NCBI GenBank assembly: GCA_018822365.1
Contig: JAHJKL010000029.1
Coordinates: 1-35,664, forward strand
From: Candidatus Margulisiibacteriota bacterium
GTDB lineage: Bacteria > Margulisbacteria > WOR-1 > O2-12-FULL-45-9 > XYB2-FULL-48-7
DNA: 35,664 bases
Reading direction: 5' to 3'
The translations under genes were made by a program, and so were the position numbers. The notes beneath the pieces are model-generated. The model saw only the letters and a program-made list of their open reading frames with translations. It made no database searches and was not told where the DNA came from. Positions within the stretch are counted from its first letter, which is position 1. Each line of letters begins with the position of its first letter. Below, piece after piece: positions 23,701-32,283 of this stretch.

Positions 23701-23743
23701 CCACGCTGGTATAGACCTTAAGCTTGTCAATGTTAAAATTCAT
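20717..23743 (-). CDS. Secreted parallel beta-helix protein with FlgD-Ig/sorting-like C-terminus (paralog 2)
   Basis: 1008 residues, a tandem paralog of the 18047 gene. Signal peptide about 1-30, TVTNCADSGPGSLRQVM N-cap, then beta-helix turns with GNVISGN- and NYIGTD-like elements (about 190-560). This copy has an extra immunoglobulin-like domain of about 120 residues (about 655-775, PFLYQPELKIGTSG onward) that the other lacks. Both then share the module ending FTTSHFSTFAPM and a nearly identical last 90 residues (NPYNPNSG to GGGKMGIVK). Start support is AAAGGAG 10 bases before ATG, with an extended -10 further up. It is probably an adhesin or matrix-type surface protein; no enzyme activity is evident. 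Confidence 0.85.
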   Translation of the reverse strand: MNFNIDKLKVYTSVVLVLSYIAASQSASAALSRTVTNCADSGPGSLRQVMTDTQDSDQIVFAITTQEGGYSAGPGFPGLVVSEVPGKKWFRIVLNSGLPVLTASGVSINGSTQTGEADNSSGPEVEVRANATSFTDVFTISGNNNTIEGLAINKYGSGNGKLGSLININGARGNLVRSCYLGTNASGDMAAPLASDIGVYIANGANNIIGTAGLGNVISANGLYGVCVAAGQENKIAANFIGTDRTGTIDLGNTYYGVWLYDGANNNTIGGRDSNEGNVISGNDNLGIYVSGTGSNSNEVYGNIIGLDRTGRFDLGNNQEGVSIYSGANFNRIGNGQNNGRNIISGNNRYGVVIGADSNVVAGNYIGTDIDGLSAVSNDWGGVSLYSAAKNNLLYAGNVISGNNEAGISIVGMGVNSNEVSGNTIIGNSGDGVNIRQGAKYNRIGGGGNIISNNGHNGVYLVDPGTSYNELSNNFIGIDAASAEAGNSWFGVYIDNKAGANIIGPSNVVAFNGDFMHPAGIFLNSSQSTQELISRNSIYENYGRGILLLNGANIMIPSPVIIATSYNQPTGELALTVSASPNARVEIFKARGGQGEKYLWSFSASASGEVDSSITCPGLLAGDTLVATQRDNLQNTSEFSLVKEINIAVPFLYQPELKIGTSGSVYMDDEAILSVTSKETAVYYFSLKNLGNVADQYLLEANGPGSEHSLRIFDAKSGGNDITAAVQAGSYPSSLPVGGQMEGRIEICSIGSSTTTAEVILTSSSIYDPGKTSSIKAKATFVFPDEPLPAALVYTESDLGMPGTHISIPGDALVNIPVISILETVSPGPPPPGYHIAGKVLNVISSIKAFSKPITMTMPVNVPLAAPRVFYWGSGGWSREGIEIVAYDDRSVTFTTSHFSTFAPMVALASNLVRVAPNPYNPNSGAAAKIWYWLDSAAATSIYIIDLTGTIVWQNSYSAGVPGGSAGENNIDFNGKDKWGSVLGDGVYLYKIVQDGKVIGGGKMGIVK

Positions 23744-23778
23744 CTTCTCTGACTCCTTTGGTAACTTGAGTTCTGGTG

Positions 23779-23787
23779 ATTTTAGCA
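23779..23787 (-). promoter_or_regulatory. Extended -10 upstream of beta-helix gene 2
   Basis: The minus strand reads TG-C-TAAAAT, about 35 bases before ATG 23743, in the 51-base gap after gltD. It would separate the surface-protein operon from the nitrogen operon. No strong -35 and no terminator for gltD are seen here. Confidence 0.4.
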
Positions 23788-23794
23788 GCTTTGG

Positions 23795-25243
23795 TTACAT
23801 TGTGGGGAGAGAAGAAAAACCTGATAAATACCCGTCTACCGCTCGAGCGGCCCTGCGCCCTTCGGAGATTGCCCAAACGATCAACGACTGTCCCCGCCTC
23901 ATATCCCCGGCCGAAAAAACTCCTTTGACGGAAGTTTGGTATTTATCGTCGGTCTTAATGTTCCCACGCTGGTCAAAAGCGACTTTTAACGACTCCAATA
24001 AGCCTGATTTTTCCGGATGGACAAAACCAAGCGCTAAAAAAACCAGATCAGCTTCAACCTCAAATTCTGATCCAGGAACTTCCCGCATTATAACACAACC
24101 CTTTTCATCCCGTTTCGAAAAATCTACCTGGGCGCAAATAATTTTCCCCACCGCTCCATTCTCGCCGATAAACTTCTTGGTCGTAACCTGCCATTGCCGT
24201 TCCGCTCCTTCTTCGTGGCTGGAAGTTGTTTTAAGAAGCATGGGATATTTTGGCCAGGGCTGGCCCTCCGGGCGGCAATCAGGCTGTTTAGGCATCAGTT
24301 CGATCTGTACCACGCAGGCCGCTCCCTGGCGGTTGGCTGTGCCGACGCAATCAGAGCCGGTGTCTCCACCGCCAATAACCACGACCTTCTTCCCTTTAGC
24401 GTCTATCAATTCGTTATCGCTGATTTTAGCTCCGGCGACTCTCCGGTTGGATTGGGTCAAATATTCCATGGCAAAATGGATCCCCTTAAGCTGCCGCCCT
24501 TCAACCTTCAGGTCGCGCGGCTGGCGCGACCCGCCGCAAAGAATGACCGCGTCAAATTCCTTTTTAAGCTTTTCAACCGGAAGGTCTACCCCAACGTCTA
24601 CCCCGGTCTTGAAAATGATCCCTTCCTGTTCCCAGATAGAGACCCTTCTGTCCAGGATCTTTTTTTCCAGTTTAAAGTCTGGAATGCCAAAGCGCATGAT
24701 CCCGCCAACTTTCTCGTCACGCTCAAAAACAGTAACCGTGTGACCGGCTTGATTGAGCTGGGCGGCGCAGGAAAGCCCTGCCGGACCTGAACCAACAACC
24801 GCAACTTTTTTGCCGGTCCGATCGCAAGGGGGATCGGCTTTAACCAACCCCTCCCTGAACGCGTGCTCGATAACGCCAAGCTCATTTTCTCTGACCGTGA
24901 CCGGATCATCATTGATCCCCAGGACACAAGCGTATTCACAAAGTGCGGGACAAACCCGGCCGGTAATTTCCGGCAGGTTATTGGTCGCGTTAAGCATGGT
25001 AAACGCTTTCTCCCAATGGCCGCGGGCGACAAGTTCGTTCCATTCGGGGATCAGGTTGCCGACCGGACACCCCCAGTGGCAGAACGGGGTGCCGCAATCC
25101 ATGCAACGGACCGCCTGTTCCTCGGTCTTTTCGTCGCTGCGCGGCTCGAACACCAGTTCATAGTCTTTGACCCGCTCGCAGACCGGCCGGTAAAAGGTTT
25201 TATCTCGTTTAACTTTCAGGAAACCTTTTGGATCTTTAGCCAT
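23795..25243 (-). CDS. gltD: Glutamate synthase small subunit GltD
   Basis: NADPH-oxidising flavoprotein subunit that feeds electrons to GltB. 482 residues. The N-terminal Fe-S region has C47, C50, C55, C59 (CMDCGTPFCHWGC) and C98, C102, C106 (CPALCEYAC). The FAD Rossmann motif is VVGSGPAGLSCA (about 149-160) and the NADPH motif is VIGGGDTGSDCVG (about 288-300). LGFVHPE and GVFSAGDMRRGQSL close the fold. Its start overlaps the gltB stop by 8 bases. It is the final gene of the nitrogen operon. Confidence 0.96.
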   Translation of the reverse strand: MAKDPKGFLKVKRDKTFYRPVCERVKDYELVFEPRSDEKTEEQAVRCMDCGTPFCHWGCPVGNLIPEWNELVARGHWEKAFTMLNATNNLPEITGRVCPALCEYACVLGINDDPVTVRENELGVIEHAFREGLVKADPPCDRTGKKVAVVGSGPAGLSCAAQLNQAGHTVTVFERDEKVGGIMRFGIPDFKLEKKILDRRVSIWEQEGIIFKTGVDVGVDLPVEKLKKEFDAVILCGGSRQPRDLKVEGRQLKGIHFAMEYLTQSNRRVAGAKISDNELIDAKGKKVVVIGGGDTGSDCVGTANRQGAACVVQIELMPKQPDCRPEGQPWPKYPMLLKTTSSHEEGAERQWQVTTKKFIGENGAVGKIICAQVDFSKRDEKGCVIMREVPGSEFEVEADLVFLALGFVHPEKSGLLESLKVAFDQRGNIKTDDKYQTSVKGVFSAGDMRRGQSLIVWAISEGRRAARAVDGYLSGFSSLPTM

Positions 25244-28200
25244 CAGACTCCTCCGTCAAACCAAGCTTTTTAACTACTTTCTGTTCTTCAAGAATCCGCT
25301 TATACTCCAAAGGCATAACTTTCACAAATTTTTGGCTCTCTTCTTTAAAATTGGCCAGGACTTTATCCCCTTTGGCGCTTTTGGTCAACCTAACATGGTT
25401 GTGGAGCAAACTTTGGACAGTTTCCAGGTCAGCCTGGTCCAGCTTTTGCAGTTCAACCATTTCAAAATTGCATTTGTCCTTAAAATCACCCGCCTCATCA
25501 AAGACATAGGCGATCCCGCCCGACATTCCGGCGGCAAAGTTGCGCCCGGTTTTCCCTAAAATGACGACCCGGCCGCCGGTCATGTATTCGCACCCGTGGT
25601 CCCCAACCCCTTCAACTACTCCATAAAGCCCGGAATTGCGGATGCAGAAGCGCTCTCCCGCTACTCCGCTAATATAAGCTTCGCCGGAGATTGCCCCGTA
25701 AAAAGTCGTATTGCCGATCAGGATATTTTCGTCAGCCTGATAAGTTGTTTTTTTGTCAGGATAAATAACGATCCTGCCGCCGGAGATCCCCTTGCCGACG
25801 TAATCGTTGGCCAAGCCTTCGAGCTCAAAAGCAACCCCTTTAGCCAGCCAGGCGCCAAAGCTCTGCCCGGCAACACCGGTAAATTTAACTTTTATCGTCT
25901 CTTCGTTCAAACCGGTTTCGCCATAACGTTTGCAGATCTCGCCGCTCAGCATCGCGCCGGTCGTCCGATTGACGTTCCTGATCTCCATGTCCAGAGAGAC
26001 CGGCTCCCCCTTTTCCAAGGCCGGCTTGGCCAGGTCAATAAGCTTGCGGTCCAAAACTTTACCTACCCCATGGTCCTGGGAAATGACACAGCGGGTTTTA
26101 ACGCTCTTTGGCACTTTTGGCTGGTGGAGGATCTTGGTATAGTCGATCTTTTGCGCCTTCCACGGGACGATCGCCTGGTTCAGCTCCAGCAGATCGGTCC
26201 GGCCGATCATTTCATCGATCGTTCTTATTCCAAGCTGGGCCATAATTTCGCGCAGCTCCCTGGCGATAAAACTAAAATAGGTCACGACGTGTTCCGGCTT
26301 CCCCTGAAAACGTTTTTCCAGAAGTTCGTCCTGGGTGGCAACACCCAGAGAACAGTTGTTCAAGTGACAGTGCCGAAGCATCACGCACCCCATGACGATC
26401 AGCGCGGCGGTGCAAAAACCGTATTCTTCCGCTCCCAGCAGAGCGGCGATCGCCACATCCCTGCCGGTCCGCATCTGACCATCGGTCTGGAGCCTAACCC
26501 TGCTTCTCAGGTCGTTTAGGACCAGCGTCTGGTGAGTTTCAGAAAGCCCAAGCTCCCAGGGGAGCCCGGCATGCTTGATTGAACTGATCGGCGAAGCGCC
26601 GGTCCCGCCGTCCCCGCCGGAGATCAGGATCATGTCGGCATGCCCTTTGGCAACCCCGGCCGCTACCGTCCCCACACCGATCTCTGAAACCAGTTTCACG
26701 CTGATGCGAGCTGTCGGGTTGGTGTTCTTTAAATCAAAGATCAATTGGGCCAGGTCTTCGATCGAATAAATATCATGGTGAGGTGGGGGTGAGATCAACG
26801 TTACCCCAGGCGTGGTGTAGCGGGTCCTGGCAATAATGGCGCTAACCTTGTGTCCTGGAAGTTGGCCACCCTCTCCAGGTTTTGCTCCTTGAGCGATCTT
26901 GATCTGGATCTCGTCGGCATTGACCAAATAATTGGTTGTTACCCCAAAACGGCCAGACGCGATTTGTTTGATCGAGCTCCGTTTGGAGTCGCCGTTAGGT
27001 AGAGAAGCAAAGCGGGCCGGGTCTTCCCCGCCTTCGCCAGTATTGGAACGCCCGCCGATCCGGTTCATGGCGATCGCCAGCGACTCGTGAGCGCCCCGGC
27101 TGATCGAACCAAAACTCATCGCTCCGGTCGCCAGCCGCCTGAAGATTTTTTCCATCGGCTCAACCTGGTCGATCGGGATCGATTCGCTCTTTTTTAATTT
27201 CAGCAGTCCGCGCAGGGTCGCCGGTTGTTTTGACTGGTCGTTGATCATGCCGGCAAACTCCCGGAAGCGGTCATAATCGTCATTTCTGACCGAATCCTGG
27301 AGGGCGGCAATGCTTTCGGGGTTCCAGAGGTGGAATTCACCGTCTTTTTTCCACTGGTAGAGGCCGCCGGAAATCAGATATGGTAAAAGCATCCCGCTTT
27401 TTGGAAAGGCCTGGCGGTGCCGCAGGCCGGTCTCTTTGGCGATCTCTTCAAACCCGACTCCGCCGATCCGCGAGGGGGTCCCGGCAAAACATTTATCGAT
27501 CACTTCGGCTCCTACCCCAAGCGCTTCAAAGATCTGCGCGCCGCGGTAACTTTGCAGCGTAGAGATCCCCATTTTCGATAAAACCTTTAAGATCCCCTGG
27601 TCAACAGCATGTCGATAATTTTTTTGCGCGGTCCCCGGGTCGATCGTCAATTCCTTTTCGGCGATCAACAATTCAACCGCTTCATAAGCAAGATACGGGT
27701 TGACACAGTCGGCCCCGTAACCGAATAACAAAGCAAAGTGATGGACTTCGCGCGGCTCCGCGCTCTCAACAATGATCCCGATCCTTGAACGTAGGGTCTT
27801 GCGGACCAAATGGTGGTGAACCGCGCCGGTCGCCAGCAGAGCCGGGAGGGGAGCCAGATCCTCGGTAACCCCGCGGTCGCTTAATATAATGAATGAATAT
27901 CCTTCGTTTATCGAATTCTCTGCCTCCGAGCAGATCGCGCCAAGCCTGGCCGAGAAATCCTTAGCATCATCAGCTTTAAATAGTATCGATATCGTTTTTG
28001 ATTTGAATCCCTTTTCCTTGATCCCTTTGATCCTCCCTAACTCTTCATTGGTCAGGATCGGTTCCTTGACGTAAAGTCGATGCGCGTGCTCCGGTGTTTC
28101 GTCCAGCAGATTTTTTTGCGGACCAATAAAACTATCGAGGCTCATGACCAGCTCTTCGCGGATAAAATCGACCGCCGGGTTGGTCACTTGCGCGAAAAGC

Positions 28201-29753
28201 TGCTTGAAATATGAATAAAGCGGTTGCGGGTTGTTGGAAAGGACCGCGTGCGGGGTATCGTTCCCCATTGAACCGATCGGTTCCTTCCCCGATTCAGCCA
28301 TTGGCTTGACAATAACCTTTAGATCTTCGCGTGAATAACCAAAGGCTTTAAGAGCGATCATGGTTTCACCGCTATTCTTCTCCCTCTGTCCGGCTGGGAG
28401 ATCTCTTAGGTCGACCAAATTATCGGCAACCCACTTGCCGTAAGGTTGTTGTGTCGAAACGGCCCGTTTAACCTCTTCGTCATTGAAAAGCTTGCCGCTT
28501 TCAGTGTCAATATACAGGATCTTACCCGGCTCCAGACGACCGGAAATAGCGATCGTTTCCGCCGGGATATCAAGGACCCCAACTTCAGAGGCCATAGCAA
28601 GCATTCCATCTTTGGTCAGGATATAGCGGGCCGGACGCAGGCCGTTCCGGTCAAGGACGGCGGCGATGCTGGTCCCATCGGTCACCGCCATCGCCGCCGG
28701 ACCATCCCACGGCTCCATTAAACAAGCATGATACCTATAAAACTCTTTTAGTTCAGACGACATTTTATTGTGCTGTTCCCAGGCACCGGGGATCATCATC
28801 ATCATCACGTGAGGGAGCGAGCGGCCGGAAAGAAGGAGGAGCTCAAAGACATTGTCAAAGATCGCCGAATCGCTTCCTCCCTGTACAATAACCGGCAGGA
28901 TCTTGGCCAGGTCATCGCCAAAAAGCGGGTTGGCCAGCAAGCTTTCTTTGGCCGCCATCCAGTTGATATTGCCGCGCAGTGTGTTGATCTCCCCATTATG
29001 AGCCAGGAACCGGAACGGCTGGGCCAGGTCCCAGGTCGGAAAAGTATTGGTGCTATAGCGGGAATGGACCAGGGCGATAGCGCTCTCGATCCGTGGGTCC
29101 CGCAAGTCCAGAAAGAAAGACCCGACTTGTTCGGGCATTAACAATCCCTTATAAACAAAGGTCCGGGATGAAAGGCTTGGAATGTAAAAAAATGATCTCT
29201 GTTTAAATTTTGAGGCTCTGATCTTATTTTCAGCTATTTTTCTTATAACAAATAGTTTTCTTTCAAACGCGAGTGGGTCTATGGAAGTTCCTTTTCCGAT
29301 AAAAACCTGTTCGATCTCCGGCTCAGTCTCTTTGGCTGATTCCCCAATCTCCCCATTATTGACCGGAACCTTTCGCCAGCCAAGAAGGATTTGTCCTTCG
29401 CTTTTTATAACAGTCTCAATTATTTTTTTGCAATCAAGCCGTTCCTTGCTATTGGTTGGCAAAAACACTAAACCTGTTCCGTAAGCGCCAGCATCTGGCA
29501 ACTCTATTCTAATTTCTGATGATATAGCAGACAAATACGTATGGGGGATTTGGATCAATAACCCGGCCCCGTCCCCGGTTTTTGGGTCAGAACCGGTCGC
29601 TCCGCGATGGGCAAGCCTTCGCAGAACCTCAAGTCCCTGCAAGACTATTTTATTGGTTTTTTTTCCCTTAATATCGCAGATAAACCCCACTCCGCAGCTA
29701 TCATGCTCATAAGCAGGGTCATATAACCCAACTATTGTTTCTGGTTTACGCAC
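25236..29753 (-). CDS. gltB: Glutamate synthase large subunit GltB
   Basis: Moves the amide of glutamine onto 2-oxoglutarate. 1505 residues. The N-terminal nucleophile is Cys20 (HDSCGVGF), exposed after removal of a 19-residue propeptide. In order: glutaminase domain (about 20-430), central domain (about 460-770), FMN domain (about 820-1190, with GEGGEDPARF and SGGDGGTGASP), the 3Fe-4S cysteines in CVMLRHCHLNNCSLG (about 1120-1135), and the GXGXG beta-helix domain (about 1240-1430). The start is GTG at 29753, two bases after the stop of the Fis-like gene; GGGAGA in that gene's end is the ribosome-binding site. It is full length, bacterial NADPH-type with GltD. Confidence 0.97.
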   Translation of the reverse strand: MRKPETIVGLYDPAYEHDSCGVGFICDIKGKKTNKIVLQGLEVLRRLAHRGATGSDPKTGDGAGLLIQIPHTYLSAISSEIRIELPDAGAYGTGLVFLPTNSKERLDCKKIIETVIKSEGQILLGWRKVPVNNGEIGESAKETEPEIEQVFIGKGTSIDPLAFERKLFVIRKIAENKIRASKFKQRSFFYIPSLSSRTFVYKGLLMPEQVGSFFLDLRDPRIESAIALVHSRYSTNTFPTWDLAQPFRFLAHNGEINTLRGNINWMAAKESLLANPLFGDDLAKILPVIVQGGSDSAIFDNVFELLLLSGRSLPHVMMMMIPGAWEQHNKMSSELKEFYRYHACLMEPWDGPAAMAVTDGTSIAAVLDRNGLRPARYILTKDGMLAMASEVGVLDIPAETIAISGRLEPGKILYIDTESGKLFNDEEVKRAVSTQQPYGKWVADNLVDLRDLPAGQREKNSGETMIALKAFGYSREDLKVIVKPMAESGKEPIGSMGNDTPHAVLSNNPQPLYSYFKQLFAQVTNPAVDFIREELVMSLDSFIGPQKNLLDETPEHAHRLYVKEPILTNEELGRIKGIKEKGFKSKTISILFKADDAKDFSARLGAICSEAENSINEGYSFIILSDRGVTEDLAPLPALLATGAVHHHLVRKTLRSRIGIIVESAEPREVHHFALLFGYGADCVNPYLAYEAVELLIAEKELTIDPGTAQKNYRHAVDQGILKVLSKMGISTLQSYRGAQIFEALGVGAEVIDKCFAGTPSRIGGVGFEEIAKETGLRHRQAFPKSGMLLPYLISGGLYQWKKDGEFHLWNPESIAALQDSVRNDDYDRFREFAGMINDQSKQPATLRGLLKLKKSESIPIDQVEPMEKIFRRLATGAMSFGSISRGAHESLAIAMNRIGGRSNTGEGGEDPARFASLPNGDSKRSSIKQIASGRFGVTTNYLVNADEIQIKIAQGAKPGEGGQLPGHKVSAIIARTRYTTPGVTLISPPPHHDIYSIEDLAQLIFDLKNTNPTARISVKLVSEIGVGTVAAGVAKGHADMILISGGDGGTGASPISSIKHAGLPWELGLSETHQTLVLNDLRSRVRLQTDGQMRTGRDVAIAALLGAEEYGFCTAALIVMGCVMLRHCHLNNCSLGVATQDELLEKRFQGKPEHVVTYFSFIARELREIMAQLGIRTIDEMIGRTDLLELNQAIVPWKAQKIDYTKILHQPKVPKSVKTRCVISQDHGVGKVLDRKLIDLAKPALEKGEPVSLDMEIRNVNRTTGAMLSGEICKRYGETGLNEETIKVKFTGVAGQSFGAWLAKGVAFELEGLANDYVGKGISGGRIVIYPDKKTTYQADENILIGNTTFYGAISGEAYISGVAGERFCIRNSGLYGVVEGVGDHGCEYMTGGRVVILGKTGRNFAAGMSGGIAYVFDEAGDFKDKCNFEMVELQKLDQADLETVQSLLHNHVRLTKSAKGDKVLANFKEESQKFVKVMPLEYKRILEEQKVVKKLGLTEESDG

Positions 29754-29755
29754 AA

Positions 29756-29968
29756 CTATCTCCCTATCCCTAACTTCTTTAATTTCCCTCGTAAAGTGTT
29801 TCTATTTATACCCAATATTTTAGCGGTTTGCAACTGATTCCCTCTAGTATACAGTAATAACTTAGAAATTAATGGTTTCTCAAGCGCCTCTAATAAAACC
29901 CGGTATATTTTGCCGGTATTTTCATTTATATAAAGCTCGTTTATTTCATCAATTTCTTTTTCAAACAT
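29756..29968 (-). CDS. Stand-alone Fis-type (HTH_8) DNA-binding protein
   Basis: 70 residues. The C-terminal half (about 27-69: ALEKPLISKLLLYTRGNQLQ, then TAKILGINRNTLRGKLKKLG) is the Fis/NtrC-type helix-turn-helix, with the NRNTLRGKLKKLG recognition helix seen at the end of sigma-54 activators. There is no AAA+ or receiver domain, so it is a DNA-binding piece alone. The first 26 residues are acidic and probably form a dimerising helix as in Fis. The stop codon is two bases before the gltB start, so they are coupled. It lies downstream of a GSIII terminator. Possible roles are a regulator of the gltBD and amt/GSIII sigma-54 promoters, or a nucleoid protein. Confidence 0.8.
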   Translation of the reverse strand: MFEKEIDEINELYINENTGKIYRVLLEALEKPLISKLLLYTRGNQLQTAKILGINRNTLRGKLKKLGIGR

Positions 29969-30000
29969 ATTTAATGCCTATATTTTGTGCATTTAATGGG

Positions 30001-30031
30001 AAAAAATGGGCGGGACCACTTTGTCCCGCCC
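30001..30031 (-). terminator. Intrinsic terminator after GSIII
   Basis: Minus-strand stem GGGCGGGAC (30031-30023) and GTCCCGCCC (30016-30008), six-base loop AAAGTG, then A and six Ts (30006-30001). It begins 12 bases after the GSIII stop and separates it from the Fis-gltB-gltD operon. The remaining gap to 29968 holds no clear promoter, so the Fis gene may depend on read-through or a weak promoter. Confidence 0.9.
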
Positions 30032-30042
30032 AAAAATATCTT

Positions 30043-32139
30043 TTATAAAATCGTGAGCAGTTCCTGATATTTAGCCATCGGCCAGAAAGCGTCAGCCACC
30101 AGCGTTTCCGCTTCATCGACACTGGCGCGTAACGCGGCCAAGGAATCAGCCCCGTTCTTAGCGTAGAGCCTGGCTTTCTTTTCCAGATTTTCTTCCTTTT
30201 CACATAGCGTGATCGCTTTTTCAAGTCCGGCAATTGCCGCTTTGATATCGCCATACAGGCCGGAAACAACCTTCAGGTCAGCTGCTATCGCGCTGGATTT
30301 GGAAGTCACTTTGACCGCTTCACCCAGTGATTTGATCTGTTCCAGGACTGCCGGCAGGACCAGCGTCCGGGCAATATTCAGTGCCGCTTTAAGCTCAACA
30401 TCTTTGATCTTAATGTAGGCATCAAGTTTAATCTCCACCTTCGAGTGCAATTCCCGCTTCGACAAAACGCCGTATTTTTCGAATAGCTCAACGCTCTCTT
30501 TATCCAGCATCAAGCCCAGGGCTTCCGGCGTATTTTTAGCGTCTGGCAACCCGCGCTTGGCCGCTTCCTTATGCCAGGCTTCCGCATAGTTGTTCCCTTC
30601 AAAGCGAACCCGCTTAGTCTCCTTCAATACATCCTTCATTACCAGGATCGCATTTTCCTTTACATTGCCGCCCTTCTTGGCTGAAAGCCGACGGACGATC
30701 TCGTTGTAGCCATAAGCAACAAGCAAATTTAGCGTGGTCCCGGCTTCGGAACAGTTCTGAGAAGAACCTACCGCACGAAATTCAAACTTGTTCCCGGTAA
30801 AGGCAACCGGCGAGGTCCGGTTCCGATCCGAGGTATCCTTGGCGACTTTAGGAAGATTTTTCACGCCAAGGTTAATGTTTGCCAGGCTCTTTTCGTTAAC
30901 GCTGGTCCCAATCCCCTCTATTTCGTCCATAATACCATTCAGATATTCGCCAAGATAAACGGACATGATCGCCGGCGGGGCTTCGTTCGCCCCTAAACGG
31001 TGGTCATTGCCGGCATCCGCCACGGCCGCCCGCAGTAAGCCGCCGAATTTATTTACCCCAAGCAGGATCGCCCCCAGCGTCAGCAAAAAATTGATATTTT
31101 TGATCGGCGAATCAGAAGGTTCCAGGTAGTTAGCTCCGCTGTCGTCGCCCAGTGACCAGTTAAAGTGTTTACCGGACCCGTTGACACCGGCAAACGGTTT
31201 TTCGTGCAACAGCGCGACCAGGCCGTGCTTCTCAGCTACTTTGCGGATGATCTCCATCAACTGCAGGTTGTGGTCGACCGCCATATTCACTTCTTCGTAC
31301 AGCGGGGCGACTTCGAACTGATTCGGGGAAACCTCGTTATGCCTGGTCTTCGACGGAATGCCGCGACGGTAAAGTTCGGTGTCAAAGTCCTCCATGAACA
31401 TCATGACCTTGTCTTTGATCGCGCCGAAATAATGGTCTTCCAGCTGCTGCCCCTTGGCTGGAGGGGCGCCAAACAAGGTCCGCCCGGCAACGCACAGATC
31501 GGGACGAGTATCGTAGAGTTCCTTAGAGACCAGGAAATATTCCTGTTCCGGACCTCCATACACCTTCATTTTCTTGACACTGTTGTTGCCCAACAACTTT
31601 TGCAGTTTGATTGCTGAGTCGTTGAGCGCTTTCATGGAGCGGAGCAACGGGGTCTTCAGGTCAAGAACTTCACCGGTCCAGGAGAGATACACGGTCGGGA
31701 TGACCAAAGTCTTGGTATCGCCGGCTTCGAGCAGGAAGGCAGGGCTGGTCGGGTCCCAGGCGGTATAACCGCGCGCCTCAAATGTCGAACGAATGCCACC
31801 AGAAGGAAAGCTTGAAGCATCCGGTTCGGACTGGATCAACTGCTTGGCGCTAAAGCGTTCGACCATTTCCCCCTCGCTGCCGTAGCTGAGGAAAGCATCG
31901 TGCTTTTCAGCGGTGCCGCCGCGCTGCGGCTGGAACCAATGGGTAAAGTGGGTCGCCCCATTTTCCATCGCCCACTCCTTCATCGCGTGAGCGACATCGC
32001 TGGCAATCGCCTCGTCCAGGGGTTCCTCTCTTTCAACCGTAGCTAGTAATTTGGCAAAAATCTCCTTACTTAGCCTGTCTTTCATCGCTTTTTTATCAAA
32101 AGTTAACTCGCCGAAGATCTGACTTGCTGCTTTTACCAT
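30043..32139 (-). CDS. glnN: Glutamine synthetase type III (GSIII)
   Basis: Large GS class, unrelated in sequence length to GSI. 698 residues. Hallmarks: FPSGGIRSTFEARGYTAWDP (about 111-130, the N-terminal GSIII block), GPEQEYFLV (about 196-204), RHNEVSPNQFEVAPLYEE (about 268-285, metal and ammonium site), NGSGKHFNWSLGD (about 325-337) and NRTSPVAFTGNKFEFRAVGSS (about 438-458). The C-terminal region after about 560 is helical with many Lys/Glu, typical of the class. Start support is AAGGAG 10 bases upstream. A sigma-54 promoter with a leader of about 60 bases precedes it, placing GSIII under nitrogen-stress control alongside amt1-glnK1. Confidence 0.96.
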   Translation of the reverse strand: MVKAASQIFGELTFDKKAMKDRLSKEIFAKLLATVEREEPLDEAIASDVAHAMKEWAMENGATHFTHWFQPQRGGTAEKHDAFLSYGSEGEMVERFSAKQLIQSEPDASSFPSGGIRSTFEARGYTAWDPTSPAFLLEAGDTKTLVIPTVYLSWTGEVLDLKTPLLRSMKALNDSAIKLQKLLGNNSVKKMKVYGGPEQEYFLVSKELYDTRPDLCVAGRTLFGAPPAKGQQLEDHYFGAIKDKVMMFMEDFDTELYRRGIPSKTRHNEVSPNQFEVAPLYEEVNMAVDHNLQLMEIIRKVAEKHGLVALLHEKPFAGVNGSGKHFNWSLGDDSGANYLEPSDSPIKNINFLLTLGAILLGVNKFGGLLRAAVADAGNDHRLGANEAPPAIMSVYLGEYLNGIMDEIEGIGTSVNEKSLANINLGVKNLPKVAKDTSDRNRTSPVAFTGNKFEFRAVGSSQNCSEAGTTLNLLVAYGYNEIVRRLSAKKGGNVKENAILVMKDVLKETKRVRFEGNNYAEAWHKEAAKRGLPDAKNTPEALGLMLDKESVELFEKYGVLSKRELHSKVEIKLDAYIKIKDVELKAALNIARTLVLPAVLEQIKSLGEAVKVTSKSSAIAADLKVVSGLYGDIKAAIAGLEKAITLCEKEENLEKKARLYAKNGADSLAALRASVDEAETLVADAFWPMAKYQELLTIL

Positions 32140-32203
32140 TATAATCTACTCCTTCATAATTAAAACTCGGTAGTCCAAACGTTGTATATTACAATAATTA
32201 CAT

Positions 32204-32220
32204 AGCAACTTATTTGCCAA
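32204..32220 (-). promoter_or_regulatory. Sigma-54 promoter of GSIII
   Basis: The minus strand reads TTGGCAAATAAGTTGCT, with GG and GC exactly 10 bases apart, as sigma-54 requires (consensus TGGCAC-N5-TTGC). The transcript would start near 32191, leaving a leader of about 55-60 bases that ends in a good ribosome-binding site. Confidence 0.75.
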
Positions 32221-32283
32221 AACAATATTTGCCTATAAATCAGGCATTTTTATTTTTAGCGGTCAATTGTTTCCAACATATTT

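Noticed and set aside
23724-26519. Long open frames on the plus strand opposite gltD and gltB (also opposite the P-type ATPase at 10952-11761)
   Set aside because: They run antisense to full-length conserved genes, have no recognisable motifs or ribosome-binding sites, and show the composition expected of shadow frames.
30008-30031. GSIII terminator loop AAAGUG fits the A1/G4 hexaloop rule of ANTAR targets
   Set aside because: There is no second hexaloop hairpin just upstream, and six-base loops with A and G at these positions arise often by chance in terminators.
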